A stretch of 64,000 nt of DNA from an uncultured Alphaproteobacteria bacterium (GTDB lineage: Bacteria > Pseudomonadota > Alphaproteobacteria > HIMB59), in the NCBI GenBank assembly GCA_902521465.1, contig CABYRL010000001.1, forward strand, positions 1 through 64,000, written 5' to 3'. Positions 8,065 to 16,845 of this stretch are shown here, piece by piece. A model generated the notes under the pieces. That model did not search any database. It saw nothing but the letters and a program-made list of their open reading frames with translations, and had not been told where the DNA came from. The position numbers and the translations under genes are program-made. Every line of letters begins with the position of its first letter. Positions within the stretch are counted from its first letter, which is position 1.

Positions 8065-9443
8065 TAAATTCCCTTCAGTGTTTCTGTTATTTCGTCAATT
8101 ATAATTTTTAAACCTTCATTAAGCGCATTTTTTGAAATAGTAAGAGGTGGTCCAATTTTAATTGACTCTCTTCCAGTGTGAACAACCAAGAGCCCTCGAA
8201 ACATTATTTTTTCACAAATATGGCTAACAATATATGAGGTATCTTTTTTTCCTTTTTTAAGATTTTTAGTATTGAAAATTATTGCGTGAATCATTCCTTT
8301 TCCATAAATTCCTTTAATATATAAGGGAAAGTCTGACATAAGTTTATTAAGTTTATTTGTGATTATAAGTCCTTTATCAAAGGTTTTCTTAACGAGCTTT
8401 TTAGACTTAATTTCATTTAAAACAGATAAACCAGCAGAACATACTAAAGGGTTAGCGGAGTGAGTGCTGCTCATGCTACCGACACCAGGAAGGTCTAATA
8501 AATCTGATCTTCCTATTAAGCCAGATAATGGAACACCACCACCCATTCCTTTTCCAACACAAATTAGATCAGGTTTAACATTATAGTGCTGGTATCCAAA
8601 ATTTTTACCTGTTCGTGCAAAACCAGCTTGCATTTCGTCGAAGGTCATAACAATATTATTTTTTTTTGTAAAATCCCTAAGAAGTTTTATATAATTTTTA
8701 GGATAAAAAGCAGAGCACCAGCCTTGAAAAGTTTCTAGCATTACTCCTGCAATATTTTCAAACTTTATTTTTTCTTTTTTTAAGAAATTTAAATTTTCAA
8801 CAAAAAAATTATAAGAGTCTTTTTCGGAAACCTTCCAAGGATAGGGAAAAGGTAAATGAATTATTTCGTTATCTAAATTTTTAATCCAATCTTTCTGGGC
8901 TAGATTTCCACTCATCATTTGGGCACCTAAGGTTCTACCATGCCAATTTCCCTCATAAGCAAGAATATAATTTTTTTTCGATTTCAATCCATTCATTCGC
9001 ATAATTTTTAAAGCAGCCTCAGTTGCCTCTGTGCCACTCGAAACTAAATATGCCTTATAACCTTTCAGACCGGTAAATTTAATTAATTTTTTAATGTATT
9101 CTTTCCTTTGAGAATTAAAATAAGAGTAACAACTCAAAATCTCATTATTTAATAAGTCTTTTAAATTTTTTACTAGTTTTTGATTAGAATGACCAATATT
9201 ACTAATAAAAATACCTGATGTAAAATCTATGAATTTATTATTAGCAATATCATAAATATTAAAATTACTTGCTTTTTTCCAAATAATTGGGATTTGCCCA
9301 TGCATACTTCTGCTCTCATATTTTTGCAGATCTAAAAAAAAATCCTTAGTTCCTTTAGCTGGTAGTGAAGTTTTAATAGTAATATTCTTTGTGTTAACTT
9401 TTCTTATTGTTGAAGGTGTTTTAGTAAAAATATAATCAGACAT
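8064..9443 (-). CDS. Class III PLP-dependent aminotransferase
   Basis: A 459-aa enzyme of the glutamate-1-semialdehyde aminomutase/omega-aminotransferase family. The phosphate-binding SSGTEA is at 135-140, D269 in TFDEMQAGF binds the pyridine nitrogen, and K298 in CVGKGMGGG forms the Schiff base. It sits between the amidotransferase and a CMP-sugar synthetase, overlapping each by 1 base. It may aminate a sugar precursor of nonulosonate set A, but class III enzymes usually act on terminal aldehydes or ketones, so an unusual sugar aldehyde or a small-molecule substituent is as likely. The HemL function is less likely in this setting. Confidence 0.8.
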   Translation of the reverse strand: MSDYIFTKTPSTIRKVNTKNITIKTSLPAKGTKDFFLDLQKYESRSMHGQIPIIWKKASNFNIYDIANNKFIDFTSGIFISNIGHSNQKLVKNLKDLLNNEILSCYSYFNSQRKEYIKKLIKFTGLKGYKAYLVSSGTEATEAALKIMRMNGLKSKKNYILAYEGNWHGRTLGAQMMSGNLAQKDWIKNLDNEIIHLPFPYPWKVSEKDSYNFFVENLNFLKKEKIKFENIAGVMLETFQGWCSAFYPKNYIKLLRDFTKKNNIVMTFDEMQAGFARTGKNFGYQHYNVKPDLICVGKGMGGGVPLSGLIGRSDLLDLPGVGSMSSTHSANPLVCSAGLSVLNEIKSKKLVKKTFDKGLIITNKLNKLMSDFPLYIKGIYGKGMIHAIIFNTKNLKKGKKDTSYIVSHICEKIMFRGLLVVHTGRESIKIGPPLTISKNALNEGLKIIIDEITETLKGI

Positions 9444-10141
9444 TAATTTTTAAGAATTTTTAATTTTTTAATTAAATTAAGATCTTCCTCATTGTCTATT
9501 TCATAGCTAGTTATTGTCTTAAATGCTAAACACTTTCGACCATATAGTGTATTATTAAATAAAATTTCTTTCACTTTCACAATATCAATATAGCCATTTG
9601 CTTGATAAGTAATAGGGAAAGATTGTCGTGGTTGATTTGCAATTTCAAGGTTATTTTTAACTAAAATGCTTTTTAATAGATTTTTTTTTATTTCAAAAGT
9701 TTTATAAGCTGACTCGCTCATTTCATGAACAGATCTCATGGAGGTGTAATTTTTAATATTTTTCCTAAAAAACTGTATTGCTTTGTTAATTACTTTTATT
9801 TCTCTATATGGAGTGGTTGGACGTAAGTGAACAAATAAATCATCTGTAGATAACTTTAATGATTTTATAATATGAATAAAAAACTCTATATCTTTACTTT
9901 TGTCATTAGATATAGATTTAGGTCTAAGAAAAGGTACTTCAGCACCATATTTTTTTGCTAAATTCGCATATTTAATTGAGTCCGTTGAAACGAGAACTCT
10001 ATTTATAAATTTTGATTCTAAAGCAGCTTTAACAGTCCAATAAATAAGTGGTTTGCCATTTAAGATTTTAATATTCTTATCTTTAATACCTTTGGACCCA
10101 GATCTTGCAGGTATGACTGCAATAATATTATATTTCTTCAT
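9443..10141 (-). CDS. CMP-nonulosonate (acylneuraminate) cytidylyltransferase, set A
   Basis: Activates a sugar acid with CTP. The N-terminal signature IPARSGSKGIKDKNIK (residues 10-25) and LVSTDSIKYA match NeuA/PseF/LegF cytidylyltransferases, and the length of 232 aa is normal. It is followed with 1-base overlaps by the GmhA-like isomerase upstream in transcription and the aminotransferase downstream. It is clearly different from the second cytidylyltransferase at 16.8-17.6 kb, which argues that the operon makes two different CMP-sugars. The exact sugar is not determined from sequence. Confidence 0.8.
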   Translation of the reverse strand: MKKYNIIAVIPARSGSKGIKDKNIKILNGKPLIYWTVKAALESKFINRVLVSTDSIKYANLAKKYGAEVPFLRPKSISNDKSKDIEFFIHIIKSLKLSTDDLFVHLRPTTPYREIKVINKAIQFFRKNIKNYTSMRSVHEMSESAYKTFEIKKNLLKSILVKNNLEIANQPRQSFPITYQANGYIDIVKVKEILFNNTLYGRKCLAFKTITSYEIDNEEDLNLIKKLKILKN

Positions 10142-10707
10142 TAAATATTTTTTTCAAGATAATCAACAGCAGAGTGAAGAATCATAATGGTTATCTCTTG
10201 TATAACATCAGTATCTAATGAGTTTATATTAATAAGACTTTCATCATTAACAAAGAAACCATTGTCACTTCCAGTGATAACTATGTATTTAATATTCTTT
10301 TTTTTACTTAATTGAACTAGATCATAAATATTATTACTTTTAGCACTTGTGGTTAAACAAATTAGCAAGTCACTATTTTTGGCACAAGAGTCAAATTCCC
10401 TTAGAAATATTTTTTCGTAACCATAATCATTTGCAACTGCAGTAGTGTAAGCAATATTAGCACCTAATACTAAAGATGGATAAGAGTCTCTTTGTGTTTT
10501 AAATTTACCAGTAAATTCTGCTGAAATATGCAGACTATCTGCAAAGCTACCGCCATTACCAGCAAATATTATTTTACCTTTATTCTTAATGGTATCTTTA
10601 ATAAGTAATGACATAGATAATAATTTTTGTTCAAAACTTTTATTATTTATAATATTTTTATAAATAGACTCATGTGTTTCAATTTTTTGGTAAAACTCTT
10701 TGATCAT
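10141..10707 (-). CDS. GmhA-like SIS-domain sugar-phosphate isomerase
   Basis: A 188-aa single SIS domain matching phosphoheptose isomerase, which converts sedoheptulose 7-phosphate to D-glycero-D-manno-heptose 7-phosphate. The phosphate loop GNGGS is at residues 50-54; H60 and E64 in the following helix (LHISAEFTGKF) and a C-terminal histidine in ILHSAVDYL fit the catalytic site. It overlaps the NeuB-TIM gene by 4 bases. Finding it between a NeuB homologue and a CMP-sugar synthetase is unusual: a heptose phosphate may feed the nonulosonate synthase. A role in LPS core heptose is the alternative. Confidence 0.75.
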   Translation of the reverse strand: MIKEFYQKIETHESIYKNIINNKSFEQKLLSMSLLIKDTIKNKGKIIFAGNGGSFADSLHISAEFTGKFKTQRDSYPSLVLGANIAYTTAVANDYGYEKIFLREFDSCAKNSDLLICLTTSAKSNNIYDLVQLSKKKNIKYIVITGSDNGFFVNDESLININSLDTDVIQEITIMILHSAVDYLEKNI

Positions 10708-12590
10708 ATATAGTAATTTATTTTATTAAGTGCTTTTTTAAAACCTTCACCGTTATTTTTGTGTCCTTGCCAAATTTCAGGAATAAAAGTTATATCATTA
10801 AATTTTTTATAAATATCAAAAAATTTTTTGAAGTTTATCTCACCATCTCCAATTTGGATACCCTCACCATTTAAACCATAAGCATCAGCTATATGAATAT
10901 GATTAGTGACACTCATAATTTTTTTAGTAAATTTAAAAAAATCATAATTAATATTTTTACAAGATAGATAACTATGAGAAGTATCAAAGCATATTGGGAG
11001 ACCTAAATTTTTGGACCATTCTATAATTTCATCAATATAAACGAATAAGTTTTGATATCTCTGTCCTCCAAAATGCCAAGGGTAAGGAGCCATGGTTTGA
11101 GGTGACAAAGTGACATTTTTATGGTTTATTTTTTTTAGAGATTTATGCAATAAATCATATGCTTTTAACTTTTTGCTTTTGGAAAACTCTTTATCCATAG
11201 AAAATCCACCCAAATTTGCAATAACTATAGGCCTATTAGTGTTAGGAAATAATTCATTAAGTTTCTCTGTAAGATCTATTGTTTTTTGAAGATTTTTAAT
11301 TGAGGAATTTCTGTATTCTAAATCATTGCTAGCTAAATCCAATAAATGGCTTTTGGAGTAGAGTTCTGGTGCGTGAACAACCAATATTTCACTGTTATAT
11401 TTTGGTAATAGTTTTTTAAAATCAAGATGCTCATCTTTTTCTGAAAGATGAAATTCATATAGTTTACATTGAAATTGATTTTTAATTTTTAAAAAATCAT
11501 GAAACCTTACAGGCACGCCCCAAATTAGAGGAAATTTTTTTCTAATTAGAAGTTTTTTATTTTTAGTAAGATAAGACATTGGGATTTGGTCATTTTTATT
11601 TATTTTTTCAATAACTCTCTTTCCAATAATTTTATTAATAAACTGAGGAGAAATTCCATCTCCAGGGCTTCTAAAATCAAAATGAGAAGATTTAAATTTC
11701 ACATTTTTTTCAATATCTTGATTTGCAACAATACTTTTTGAAAGATTTTCCCTATTTATGAACTCGCCTTGGGTAATAATTTTTTTTCCATTTCCCATAG
11801 CTTTTTCTAAATCTCTCAAATTTCGTGTAAGCTCTTTCATCTCTTCAAAAGTTAAGCTGGCGGCGTGATCAGGCCCTTCCATGGATCTGTCAAGAGTAAA
11901 ATGTCTCTCAATAACTTTTGCTCCCATAGCAGCAGCTGCTATTGAAATTCCAATTCCTCTTTCGTGGCCAGAATAACCTACAATTGGACAAATTTTTTTC
12001 AACTTACTAATAAAGTTTAAATTAATATCATGGAAAGGGGCTGGATATGTACTATTGCAATGTAAAACAACAGTATTAATCTTTGATTTTTTAAATAATG
12101 AATATGTTTTTTTTATTTCATTTAACGTGCTCATACCAGTGCTGATAAATGTTGGTTTTTTTGTTCTTATAATTTTTGCAATTAAACCATAATTGTTTAA
12201 GTCTGCTGAAGCTAATTTATAAAAATCGACATTTAAGCTTTCTAAAAATTCTAAGCTTTTTGTATCCCAGGGTGTACACAAGTAAATTATTTTTTTTTGT
12301 TTACAGTAATTAAATAGTTTTTTGTGATCGGCTAAAGTCAGTTCAGTTCTTTTTAATAAATCAATGGTATATTCTGCGCTTAAATCAAGGGATTTTTTAG
12401 TGGTTTTTGAGTAAAGTTTTTTCAAATCTCTAATTTGAAACTTAACGCAATCTACTTCAGCTTTTATGGACAAATCAATCATGTTTATTGCTCTTTCAAA
12501 TGAGCCATTGTGATTATTGCCTATTTCAGAAATAACAAAAAATTTATCTGAACCAATTATTTTATTTTTAATATAAAATTGATTTCTCAT
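10704..12590 (-). CDS. NeuB-family synthase fused to a C-terminal sugar isomerase-like TIM barrel
   Basis: About 628 aa in three parts. Residues 10-270 form the NeuB barrel that condenses PEP with an aldose (VISEIGNNHNGS, HCNSTYPAP, GYSGHERGIG, ERHFTLD). Residues 275-345 form the SAF antifreeze-like lid (FRSPGDGISP). The remaining roughly 280 residues resemble the xylose-isomerase-like/AP-endonuclease-2 TIM barrel (FCFDTSHSYL-like and HIHIADAYG, FIPEIWQGH metal motifs). The ATG at 12590 is chosen because a GGAGG box lies 6 bases upstream; the frame extends 11 codons further but without such a site. Normal NeuB is about 340-350 aa. Confidence 0.75.
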   Translation of the reverse strand: MRNQFYIKNKIIGSDKFFVISEIGNNHNGSFERAINMIDLSIKAEVDCVKFQIRDLKKLYSKTTKKSLDLSAEYTIDLLKRTELTLADHKKLFNYCKQKKIIYLCTPWDTKSLEFLESLNVDFYKLASADLNNYGLIAKIIRTKKPTFISTGMSTLNEIKKTYSLFKKSKINTVVLHCNSTYPAPFHDINLNFISKLKKICPIVGYSGHERGIGISIAAAAMGAKVIERHFTLDRSMEGPDHAASLTFEEMKELTRNLRDLEKAMGNGKKIITQGEFINRENLSKSIVANQDIEKNVKFKSSHFDFRSPGDGISPQFINKIIGKRVIEKINKNDQIPMSYLTKNKKLLIRKKFPLIWGVPVRFHDFLKIKNQFQCKLYEFHLSEKDEHLDFKKLLPKYNSEILVVHAPELYSKSHLLDLASNDLEYRNSSIKNLQKTIDLTEKLNELFPNTNRPIVIANLGGFSMDKEFSKSKKLKAYDLLHKSLKKINHKNVTLSPQTMAPYPWHFGGQRYQNLFVYIDEIIEWSKNLGLPICFDTSHSYLSCKNINYDFFKFTKKIMSVTNHIHIADAYGLNGEGIQIGDGEINFKKFFDIYKKFNDITFIPEIWQGHKNNGEGFKKALNKINYYI

Positions 12591-13941
12591 TAGACCTCCA
12601 TACTGAAAGACCAAAGTCATCAAATTTTATTTTAATATGATTAAATTTATTTTTTTTAATCCAGTCACTGAATTGTTTAATTTTACTTGGGTTTATTATA
12701 AAAAAAATAAAACCTCCTTGACCAGACCCTAATAATTTTGAACTTAATGCACCATTTTTGAGACCTTCTTTAATTATATTATCAATTTTTTTTAAACTCA
12801 CTTTATTTGAAATAGTCTTTTTAAATAACCAGTTTTTATTTATTTGATCATTAAAATTTATAAAGTCCATTTTTGATAAATAGTCTTTCATCTCATATGC
12901 ATTAGAATATAAATTAGCTATATCTTTATTTAATTTTTCTGATGGTTTTCTAAAATTAGATTTATGTATATTTCCAGAATTATGAACTCTCTTTGTATCT
13001 ACAAGTGATATATAAGTTTCTAGTTGATCACGCATCTGTTTTGGAATTTTTAATTGATTGACAATATTTTTTTGTTTTGATAGTTCAATAAAATTAAAAC
13101 CACCAAAAACGGTCGCATACTGATCTTGCCATCCTCCCTTTTGTTTAAAAACAATTCTTTCTGCCTGAAAACACAGTTCTGAAAGCTCATATTTTGACCA
13201 TTGATAGTCTCTTAAATCATTGAAACACCCAAATATACTTGCTAACAAAGCAGTAGATCCTGCTAAACCAGATCCAATATTAAAGTCAGAAAATAAATTT
13301 AATTCAAATCCAAAATCAGGTTCAATAATTTTTATAGCTGCTCTTATTAAATTAAATTCATCGTCTGCATTTAAAAATTTATTAATATCTTTAAATGAAA
13401 TTATTTTATTTAAATTAAAACTATAAATTATAATCTTTTTGTCATCTCTTATATTTAAGATACAATTTGAGTACATATTTATAGTAGCATTAAGTACAGC
13501 TGTTTTGTTTTCAAAAAGATACTGCGTCATATCAGATCCACCCCCAGAAAAACTTATTCTGCCAGGCGCTCTAGAGTGAATAGTAAATTTTGTTTTTTTA
13601 TCAATAATGAAATTATTTTTAGAGTAAATATCTAATAATCTTTTTTTATTATCAATGAGAGGAATTAATCTTTTATTCATATCCAGAGCTTTTAAGATAA
13701 AGTCTCTTGTGGTTTTTGAGGTTGCATAAATAAAATTTTTATTTACGGCTTGAATTACCAGATCTGATGTTTTAAAACCATCAATTAAGCATCTTCTAAT
13801 ATCTCCATCAGTGAGAGTTCCAATAACTATATTATTATTATCTATTACTATTAAAGCACCTTGCTCATTATTCTCTATTTTTTTTAAAGCAGTAGCTATT
13901 TTTGAATTTTGTTTAATGATTAATTTAGAATTAATTTTCAT
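12568..13941 (-). CDS. CBS-domain/GHMP kinase fusion (HddA-like sugar kinase)
   Basis: A 457-aa protein. Residues 1-112 form a CBS pair (GTLTDGDIRR at 41-50), a module that binds adenosyl ligands and is often attached to sugar nucleotidyltransferases. From residue 118 follows a GHMP kinase with APGRISFSGGGSD (125-137) and the ATP loop IGSGLAGST (222-230), most like D-glycero-D-manno-heptose-7-phosphate kinase HddA. It overlaps the NeuB-TIM gene by 23 bases and the next upstream gene by 4. The combination of CBS and sugar kinase is uncommon and suggests adenylate-sensed control of pathway entry. Confidence 0.75.
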   Translation of the reverse strand: MKINSKLIIKQNSKIATALKKIENNEQGALIVIDNNNIVIGTLTDGDIRRCLIDGFKTSDLVIQAVNKNFIYATSKTTRDFILKALDMNKRLIPLIDNKKRLLDIYSKNNFIIDKKTKFTIHSRAPGRISFSGGGSDMTQYLFENKTAVLNATINMYSNCILNIRDDKKIIIYSFNLNKIISFKDINKFLNADDEFNLIRAAIKIIEPDFGFELNLFSDFNIGSGLAGSTALLASIFGCFNDLRDYQWSKYELSELCFQAERIVFKQKGGWQDQYATVFGGFNFIELSKQKNIVNQLKIPKQMRDQLETYISLVDTKRVHNSGNIHKSNFRKPSEKLNKDIANLYSNAYEMKDYLSKMDFINFNDQINKNWLFKKTISNKVSLKKIDNIIKEGLKNGALSSKLLGSGQGGFIFFIINPSKIKQFSDWIKKNKFNHIKIKFDDFGLSVWRSNEKSILY

Positions 13942-15107
13942 AATTTGAAATCTTTCAACATTTTATAATCACTTGGTTTAAATGGGCAAAAAAAAGTCGA
14001 ACCCTTTCTAAATATTTGAACATATAGTTCTTTGAAAAAAAATTTAAAAAAATGTAGATAATTTAAATTTTTTTTTTCTAGATCAATCTTTTGAATAAAA
14101 TCTAAAAGTATCTCTTGAGTGTCTATATTTGGAGCAATGAGATCTATAATTCTTAAATCCTCCTTATCGCAATAATCAGACAAAGTTGAATTATTTTTTA
14201 TAATAAAATCTAATATATCATCAGAATTTTCGAATTTTTTTCCAAAATGTGCTGGTATGAAACCTTTCATAAAACTTATACCTTCATGTATTGGAATATT
14301 TTTAAAAATAGAAATTACAGGTTTATTTGCATACAAAGCCTCAACAGAAATTGAACTAAATTGATTTATTATCAGATCAACTTGATCAATAAAATTATAA
14401 GCGTTATTTGAAGTATCTATTTGACAATCTTTAAATGCTTTTTGGTAAATTTTAGGGTCTTCAAATGGATGAGGCCTAATAATTACTTTAAAATTGTTGT
14501 GAATTAATTTCTTAGTTAAATCAGTAATAAAATATATATAGTCAATCTCGTTATGTAAATTTCCCCGGGCCCTATTATTTTTTCGCCTATCTGCAATTAC
14601 ACTGAATATATTTCTATCATATCTACTTGCAAAATATCTAGATGATGTACATATTCCAATAACTTTAATGTTAAGTTTGTTAGAATTTTCAATATCTATT
14701 TTTCTTTTCATATATCTAAAATTACCAATAGTAATTGTTTTATCCTTGTATCCTAATGAATCTAAATATTTTTTTTCCTCATTGGACCAACATAACAAAT
14801 AATCAAATAAATTAGTATAATCTTTCGGGTATAACATGCTTAACTTAGACTCTTGATAATTTAAACCCTCAGATGAATAATGAATTGTTTTTATTCTATT
14901 AATTTTACAAAATTTTATTATTGATTTACCTAAAGATTTAATGTTTGGAGATATTACTAAAGAGGGATTATAAAATTTTATGGCAGAGTGCCAATTAGCC
15001 TTGTTAACAATAACTAAGGTAAATCCTTTTTTTTTTAAACTTTTTTTTAAATTATAAAGCCCATATAATTCTCTTAATTTATTATCGACTATCCATAAAA
15101 TTTTCAT
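13938..15107 (-). CDS. Surface carbohydrate transferase (GT-B-like, CDP-glycerol transferase-like)
   Basis: About 389 aa with two Rossmann-like halves. The second half contains IIRPHPFEDP and a following INQFSSISVEALYANKPVI, a pattern seen in CDP-glycerol glycerophosphotransferase-like and Kdo-transferase-like proteins of surface polysaccharide clusters. No signal peptide or membrane segment is clear. The ATG at 15107 overlaps the upstream stop (TGATG); an in-frame TTG lies one codon before it. It may be the transferase that uses the CMP- or nucleotide-activated sugar made by its neighbours, but donor and acceptor are unknown. Confidence 0.6.
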   Translation of the reverse strand: MKILWIVDNKLRELYGLYNLKKSLKKKGFTLVIVNKANWHSAIKFYNPSLVISPNIKSLGKSIIKFCKINRIKTIHYSSEGLNYQESKLSMLYPKDYTNLFDYLLCWSNEEKKYLDSLGYKDKTITIGNFRYMKRKIDIENSNKLNIKVIGICTSSRYFASRYDRNIFSVIADRRKNNRARGNLHNEIDYIYFITDLTKKLIHNNFKVIIRPHPFEDPKIYQKAFKDCQIDTSNNAYNFIDQVDLIINQFSSISVEALYANKPVISIFKNIPIHEGISFMKGFIPAHFGKKFENSDDILDFIIKNNSTLSDYCDKEDLRIIDLIAPNIDTQEILLDFIQKIDLEKKNLNYLHFFKFFFKELYVQIFRKGSTFFCPFKPSDYKMLKDFKL

Positions 15108-15928
15108 CAAGAATAAAATATTTTATGAAGATTGGAAGATTGCTTATAAAAGAAATTTCTTAATTTGTTATCAAAGGGCAGTGTTGAGAAATTTACAAAT
15201 ACAGCTGTTCTTGATTTAAGATTATCCATATTTGAGTCAATCCACCTTGGTCCAGCATGTAGGCCATTAGCATCGACTAATAAAATTGTTCCAGCTTTTC
15301 CTTTTAACCACTCAGTTTTTTTATAAAATTTTGAAATTTGCTCATCTGATATCCTTTTTTTGATAGGAGTAGGTTTAAAAGAATGCAGATCTGCGTTATT
15401 AGATTTTGGAATATAAGTGAAGCATCCACTATTTTCATCAACATCTGTGAGATAGATCATCATATGAACTGATTTGTGTTTATATGTATCTTTATGGAAA
15501 TTACTAGGTCCCATCTTTTCTTTTGTGGGATGATTGATTTTTACAACAAAATTAGTTATTAGAAATTTTGAATTCATATAATTTTCAATTAAAGAAAAAA
15601 TATTGTTATTTTTAATAAATTCTATGATTGCATTTGTTAAATGCCCTTTGGAAACTTCTGCTGACTCTCTTTTATATGCGATTTCATTAGAATCACTTAG
15701 CTTGCTGTTGCGAAAAAAAGTTGGAACTTCATTCTTAATTAATTCAAGTTGATTTTCTGGTATGACCTCAGGGAAAACTAAGAAGCCTTTTTCTTTAAAT
15801 TGATTGAGTATTTGTTTATCAAAATGTATTGGATATTTTAAAAAAGTCTTTTTGTAATTAAATTTTGTTATGACAGCTGAGATTGAATTATGAATATGAT
15901 GTTTTAGGTAATTTTTAATATGATGCAT
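15107..15928 (-). CDS. Phytanoyl-CoA dioxygenase (PhyH) family Fe(II)/2OG oxygenase
   Basis: A 273-aa non-heme iron, 2-oxoglutarate-dependent oxygenase. The facial triad is readable: H145 and D147 in NFHKDTY and H224 in NGLHAGPRW, with R240 as likely 2OG anchor. PhyH-like enzymes in sugar clusters hydroxylate or epimerise small molecules; here a hydroxylation of a sugar or a sugar substituent is plausible. Its ATG follows the hydroxyacid dehydrogenase stop by only 2 bases, so the genes are co-transcribed. No N-terminal export signal is seen. Confidence 0.75.
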   Translation of the reverse strand: MHHIKNYLKHHIHNSISAVITKFNYKKTFLKYPIHFDKQILNQFKEKGFLVFPEVIPENQLELIKNEVPTFFRNSKLSDSNEIAYKRESAEVSKGHLTNAIIEFIKNNNIFSLIENYMNSKFLITNFVVKINHPTKEKMGPSNFHKDTYKHKSVHMMIYLTDVDENSGCFTYIPKSNNADLHSFKPTPIKKRISDEQISKFYKKTEWLKGKAGTILLVDANGLHAGPRWIDSNMDNLKSRTAVFVNFSTLPFDNKLRNFFYKQSSNLHKIFYS

Positions 15929-15930
15929 TG

Positions 15931-16845
15931 TTATTTCTTATATATATTATTAAAAAAATATAATAACAATTTATTTTCGACATACTTAATAGCATCTGTA
16001 TTATTTCCCCCTGAATGATTTGTTGATATATAATTATATTTTTTTCTAATCTTGGATATATTTTTGGTATTAAAAACTTTAAACAAATTATCATAATTTA
16101 TAAAGTCTGTACCATATCCATAAATTTTATTTAACTTTAAAGAATTTAGAGTAGTGTATTCATCTATAACCCAATTTCTAGAAATATTAATTAAAATTGA
16201 ATTCTTTTTCATTGTATTGATTAGATATGAGTCAATACATTTAAAATTAATTTGATCAGATGTTATACAAATTATGATTATATCTGATTTTTTGAACAAA
16301 TTAATTATACTTACTTGTTTAGCATTAGATACTTTAATTGGTTTTAAGTCAGAGTATAATACTTTACATCCAAAAGAGAGCGAATATCTATGTAACATTT
16401 TCCCAATTCTTCCCATACCTACAATTCCAACTACTTTGTCTTTTATCTGAAATCCAACTGGTTTTTTTCTTTTAGTAAACTCAATTTCATTAAATTTTCT
16501 ATACACTAATAATGTTAGCATCCATGCATGTTCTGCTGTAGAGGATACATTATGAAGTTTTTTTTTGATATTTCTTAATGAGCTTACAATTATTTTTTTT
16601 TGATTACAGTAAGATAAATCTACATGATCGAGTGCTGTTGTAAAAGTTATGATATATTTTAAATTTTTAAATTTTATTAAAAAATTTTTTTTTAAACTAA
16701 ATCTGAGTCTAGAAATAATAATTTCAAATTTAGAAAAATCTTTTATTTTATTTGAAAAGGCTACGACAGAAAATTCATTTGGAATATTTTCATAATCAAA
16801 TAATTCGTCCTCTAATATTAATATATTTACTTTTTTAAGAGACAT
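15931..16845 (-). CDS. D-2-hydroxyacid dehydrogenase family protein
   Basis: A 304-aa NAD-dependent D-isomer-specific 2-hydroxyacid dehydrogenase. The dinucleotide motif is VGIVGMGRIG (139-148), the substrate-binding Arg is R223 in NISRNWVID, and the catalytic His is H277 in TNHSGG. At the position where the usual DVFExEP supplies the catalytic Glu, the sequence reads GTDFINYD, so the Glu seems to be absent; activity may be altered. In this setting it could reduce a 2-oxo acid that decorates the glycan (for example a lactyl or glyceryl group). It overlaps the cytidylyltransferase by 19 bases. Confidence 0.7.
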   Translation of the reverse strand: MSLKKVNILILEDELFDYENIPNEFSVVAFSNKIKDFSKFEIIISRLRFSLKKNFLIKFKNLKYIITFTTALDHVDLSYCNQKKIIVSSLRNIKKKLHNVSSTAEHAWMLTLLVYRKFNEIEFTKRKKPVGFQIKDKVVGIVGMGRIGKMLHRYSLSFGCKVLYSDLKPIKVSNAKQVSIINLFKKSDIIIICITSDQINFKCIDSYLINTMKKNSILINISRNWVIDEYTTLNSLKLNKIYGYGTDFINYDNLFKVFNTKNISKIRKKYNYISTNHSGGNNTDAIKYVENKLLLYFFNNIYKK

